In this document: one piece after another, positions 60,979 to 64,000 of the stretch | Layout of the letters: each line of letters opens with the position of its first letter | Position numbering within the stretch: the stretch's first letter is position 1 | Assembly: GCA_000310025.1 (NCBI GenBank) | Contig: FN649743.1 | Span: 885,786-949,785, forward strand | DNA from: Ectocarpus siliculosus | Lineage: Eukaryota; Sar; Phaeophyceae; Ectocarpales; Ectocarpaceae | Direction: 5' to 3' | Length of the DNA stretch: 64,000 bases | The notes under the pieces: generated by a model | Told to the model about the DNA's origin: nothing | Seen by the model: only the letters and a program-made list of their open reading frames with translations | Database searches by the model: none | Made by a program: the position numbers and the translations under genes

Positions 60979-61749
60979 GCTTGCCTCCGCGTTCCTTCTC
61001 CCTGCCTGCGTGGTGACGGTGGTGGCTATGTAGCGCGAGCTCGCTGAAATGGAGTCGAACGCACCGGGTACGTTTGAGTACGATGAGCACGTAGACAAGA
61101 GTCCGGTGGGATTGTTGATCGTTGGTTGGTTGATGGGTGTTGCTGTCGGGTCGCACGTTCGTGTGCTACGTCGAGGCCTGCCTATCGATCGCACGCAAGG
61201 GCGCGTGGGCTCAGGCGCGGGTGGGAGAAGGGGGGAGGAGAGTGTGTGGGTGTATATGTCATCTGCGCACAGCAGGAGGTGTGCGGAATCTAGACGTCCA
61301 GACCCTGAATGACTGTGTGCACTTTTTGAATAATCTCTCCGCGTGTTTACGATTTTTCAGGGTCCCATGGCTGGAACACCCGCCGCATTCTTATGTCGGG
61401 AAATATCATCGAAGATCCCCCCCCCCCTGGACCCCGGAAGTCCTCGACCCGGGATGCAGGTCTGTTGTCCATCACCTTGAGAAGAGCGACGACCCTGGAA
61501 ATCGGGAAAAGACGCCACCAGAAGAAAAGGGGAGGGACGTACGGAAAGTCTGTGGAAGGGAAGCGCGTAAGCTCCCTGGAGAGCGAGAGCAAGAGAGCGA
61601 GAGAGAGAGCGGGGGAGCGGGGTTAGCGAGGAACAGAAACGATCGGAGCTTGTCGGAGCCGCGGTGTGGAAAAGGGAATTTTCACCTTGAGAGAGTGGTA
61701 GACGCTGCCGGCACAGGGACGTTTGCTTGGAGGAGGAACGCGCAGCGCC
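60979..61749. promoter_or_regulatory. Shared upstream region of two divergent related genes
   Basis: The two similar membrane protein genes diverge from this 771-base region, which should carry both promoters. It includes purine-rich gagagcgagagcaagagagc near 61580-61615. No other gene is supported. Confidence 0.45.
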
Positions 61750-64000
61750 ATGGCTATGGCTCAGAAGCCGGGCAAATTGGTACTAAAGGCCCTGGCAGCG
61801 CTCATCCCCTTGATGGTGCTTATTGGCGTGTCGACAAGTGGGAACGGGATGAACGGTGCAACTTCTAAGGCCGTTGATGGGGCGGGGCGCCGATTGCAGA
61901 CAGCCACGTACGACTTCGCCACACAGCTTGAGATGACAATTTGCCTCACGGAGGAACACACCTCCGACTCGGCTACGTCAACCACTGATCAGGTACGCGA
62001 TAAAACACGACATTATGTTGTACATGGCACGCCATCTCTCGTCCTTCCACGACCGGCCAATATGCGCGCGCTTCGCACTCTAGGCCTGCGTTATTTTCTG
62101 AAAGGAAAATATGCCGAGATTCCGTCTTCCCTACAATACTTGTAGTATGCATACGCGCGCCCCCCCAATCCAACCTGCTAGAGAAGGACTCAGTGATGGG
62201 GGATGTTACTGAGAACGAGAGGTCGGAGGGCATCACATGTTGCTGTAGTGATACGTTGGCCGCCTTAAAAAAGTGGGAGTGTTCCTGGAAAAGGATGAGC
62301 TGGTTCAAAGCCTCACAGCCTCTTGTGTGATCGTACATATGCATATATAGGCATATGCATACAGCAGTAGCATACACCAGTAGGAGGCCCGATATAAGGC
62401 GGCATATTGTAGTGCCACAAGGTTAGACCGCCTTTTATTAGTGCCACAAGATTAGGCCGGCCTTACGTAGAATCGGCCCAGTATGGCCTGTCGGTACGGC
62501 CTTATTCAAGATTTGCTTGCCTAGGCCATACGAAGCGCCACATGTGCTGTGTACGTAAGTTGAGTCGGTGCTTCGATATGGATCGATGTATCACGTTCAT
62601 ATCATGCTTCCTACTTGTATCCAACCTTTTTTCGTCTGCCAGGTGCAGGTCGGTCAACCGGTACGCAATTACTATTCCGGCAGACAAATGACGGTCAAAA
62701 GTTGTCGTACATACATCCCATGTTGTATTGTAACCCCAAACAACCGACCACACACAGCACCGCCATGCCGTCTTGCCATACTTCCGAGAAATGACTGGAA
62801 CAACGCATGTTTTGTAGTGGCACGGACTGCCCAATGACAAAACCCTCCTGAAAAAACCGAGACCACCACCGACATAGCAAACGCTATCATGACTCCGCCC
62901 ATCAGCTCATCACATCTACGGAAATTCAAGTCCGCATGTCGCATGGGATGTGTGGCATGCGCTGCGATCATCGACATCTTAGCATCTTAGCCCTCTGCAA
63001 GATAGCGGCCTCAGCATTGCCGCTTTCGAAACCAGCGTCACTTCTACTGAGACCGGCCTTGTTGGGGGCAGGCAGGGAGCCATAACCGGCCGAACAGGGG
63101 GTGCCTGATACCTATAAGGCCGCCACCGGCCTTGCACTGGCTTTTTATGTCGGGCCATGTCTGTGCCAAGCGATTTCACCGGCCTAATATCGGGCGGCGG
63201 CCTTATATCGGGCCCCCTTACTGCTGTACAGACCTAGAGAAATGTGAGAAGGAAGATGTGTTCCCGTTGTGGGCACCTGAGATTTATATTTTCGTGTCTC
63301 TTCTTCCTTCATGAGCTTTCAACGCATGAGCAGATGCCCTAATATCTGGACATCGGATAAAATCGTTGACAACTGCAGGATGCATCTGTCTGTGCACGTA
63401 TGATACCAGCCGTGATCACACCGCAGACCCCCGCTTGTTTCCGGGGAGGATTGCTGTATATTGCAGTATTGCTGCTGGTAAACTGCTGTACTGCGAATGT
63501 TGCCGGTTGTTGTTAGGTAGTTGTTGTATCATGTTTTGCCCACAACGGCTAACACACCTACGTGGTACAGCTGTATGGCGCTGCTATGCCGTGCACCTCT
63601 GAAGTGTATCATATGTTTCTACACCGGAGTACGGAAAAAGAAAGCACTACACGTACAGGGTGTGTCTTGGACATGGCATTGGATGTTTATGATTCGACGT
63701 CCACCTTGATTATTGACGATTTTTGCACCTTTCGGTAGAAAGCATTATGACGACGATATTGCATTTTTTGGTAAAAAGCACATGAGTTTGGACGCGCCAG
63801 TCGGGTTCAGAAAGGAGGAGAATCTCAAATCTCACAGGAGTTTTTTTTGCTACATCTCCCTTCTGCGGTGCTTGCGGTAAGTTTCATCGCGAGTACCAAT
63901 ATAGAAGTAGTAGGATTCGGGCGGTCTTTCCTGGACGTGATTCCTTTCCGATTTCCTTTCCTTTGTTGGCCATGAAGCGGAATCTCTGGTCATAACTTGT
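61750..64000 (+). CDS. Divergent relative of the two-span membrane protein, first exon only
   Basis: One exon is visible, 61750-61992, encoding 81 residues and ending at a phase-0 donor (CAG|gtacgc). It has a short basic leader, one hydrophobic span (VLKALAALIPLMVLIGVSTS), then RRLQTATYDFATQLEMTICL. The neighbour on the other strand has a span and then GRVLQ, IVEYGTKLQIFMCN, with an intron of the same phase at the equivalent place, so the two are probably paralogs. No following exon was found in the 2 kb left, part of which is a transposon copy, so the gene must continue beyond 64000. The feature end marks the window edge. Confidence 0.6.
62386..63214. mobile_element. Non-autonomous DNA transposon with terminal inverted repeats
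   Basis: The ends GGCCCGATATAAGGC (62386-62400) and GCCTTATATCGGGCC (63200-63214) are perfect 15-bp inverted repeats. Similarity extends outward to CAGTAGG-like sequence on both sides (cagtaggaggccc at 62378; gggcccccttactg at 63209-63222), so the true ends may lie about 8 bases further out. The interior has repeated ggcctta-type motifs and a cgatttcaccggc copy near the right end, shared with the element in PurF intron 1. No transposase frame is present. Confidence 0.75.
63215..64000. other. Intron or flanking sequence without recognised features
   Basis: This stretch right of the transposon should be intron 1 of the gene starting at 61750. It contains short cagtattgctgctgg-like simple sequence near 63462-63480 and no exon that I can support. 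Confidence 0.4.

Noticed and set aside
1-64000. CRISPR array, bacterial operon or integrated virus
   Set aside because: No spaced direct repeats, no bacterial-style gene packing and no capsid, integrase or polymerase genes were seen.

Overview
The window reads as nuclear DNA of a eukaryote, most likely a brown alga (Ectocarpus-like stramenopile). The evidence is moderately GC-rich DNA, genes cut into many short GT-AG exons separated by introns of several hundred bases to about 3 kb, long Gly/Ala/Ser/Gln homopolymer tracts in proteins, a plastid presequence with a cleavage-site Phe, a flagellar radial-spoke gene, and adjacent genes that mostly alternate between strands. The organism assignment is inference. 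No operons, CRISPR arrays or bacterial signals are present.

I rebuilt ten gene models by joining exons at splice sites of matching phase. From left to right: (1) + 1-2764, the 3' part of an acidic repeat protein with a coiled coil and Ser/Gly tail; (2) - 10320-5098, a plastid-targeted SAM methyltransferase in 9 exons; (3) + 10624-21775, a MORN-repeat radial spoke head 10B-like protein in about 16 exons; (4) - 31557-24293, a 948-residue protein with a C-terminal GOLD domain in 7 exons; (5) + 32675-41750, amidophosphoribosyltransferase (PurF), first committed step of purine synthesis, in 10 exons; (6) - 44783-42554, an AIM24-family protein with a C-terminal membrane anchor in 5 exons; (7) - 52402-46794, a 331-residue protein of unknown function with a beta-sandwich-like C-terminus in 11 exons; (8) + 53134-57001, a TatD-type metal-dependent hydrolase in 9 exons; (9) - 60978-58158, a two-span membrane protein in 5 exons; (10) + 61750-61992, the first exon of a divergent relative of gene 9 that runs out of the window.

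Most neighbours are divergent or convergent pairs. Genes 2/3, 4/5, 7/8 and 9/10 share upstream regions of 303, 1117, 731 and 771 bases. Apart from the probable 9/10 paralogy, the genes show no common pathway.

Mobile DNA sits mainly in introns. PurF intron 1 carries a terminal-inverted-repeat element interrupted by a second, TA-flanked mariner-like miniature element. A relative of the outer element lies in intron 1 of gene 10. A broken LINE 3' end lies in an intron of gene 4. Other repeats are a perfect 163-bp tandem duplication beyond TatD, a hairpin-forming inverted repeat and a tRNA-like sequence in PurF intron 1, and several mono- and dinucleotide tracts.

Limits: all gene models come from reading frames, splice sites and remembered family motifs. 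No alignment, transcript or database search was run, and start codons and the weaker exons are the least certain parts.
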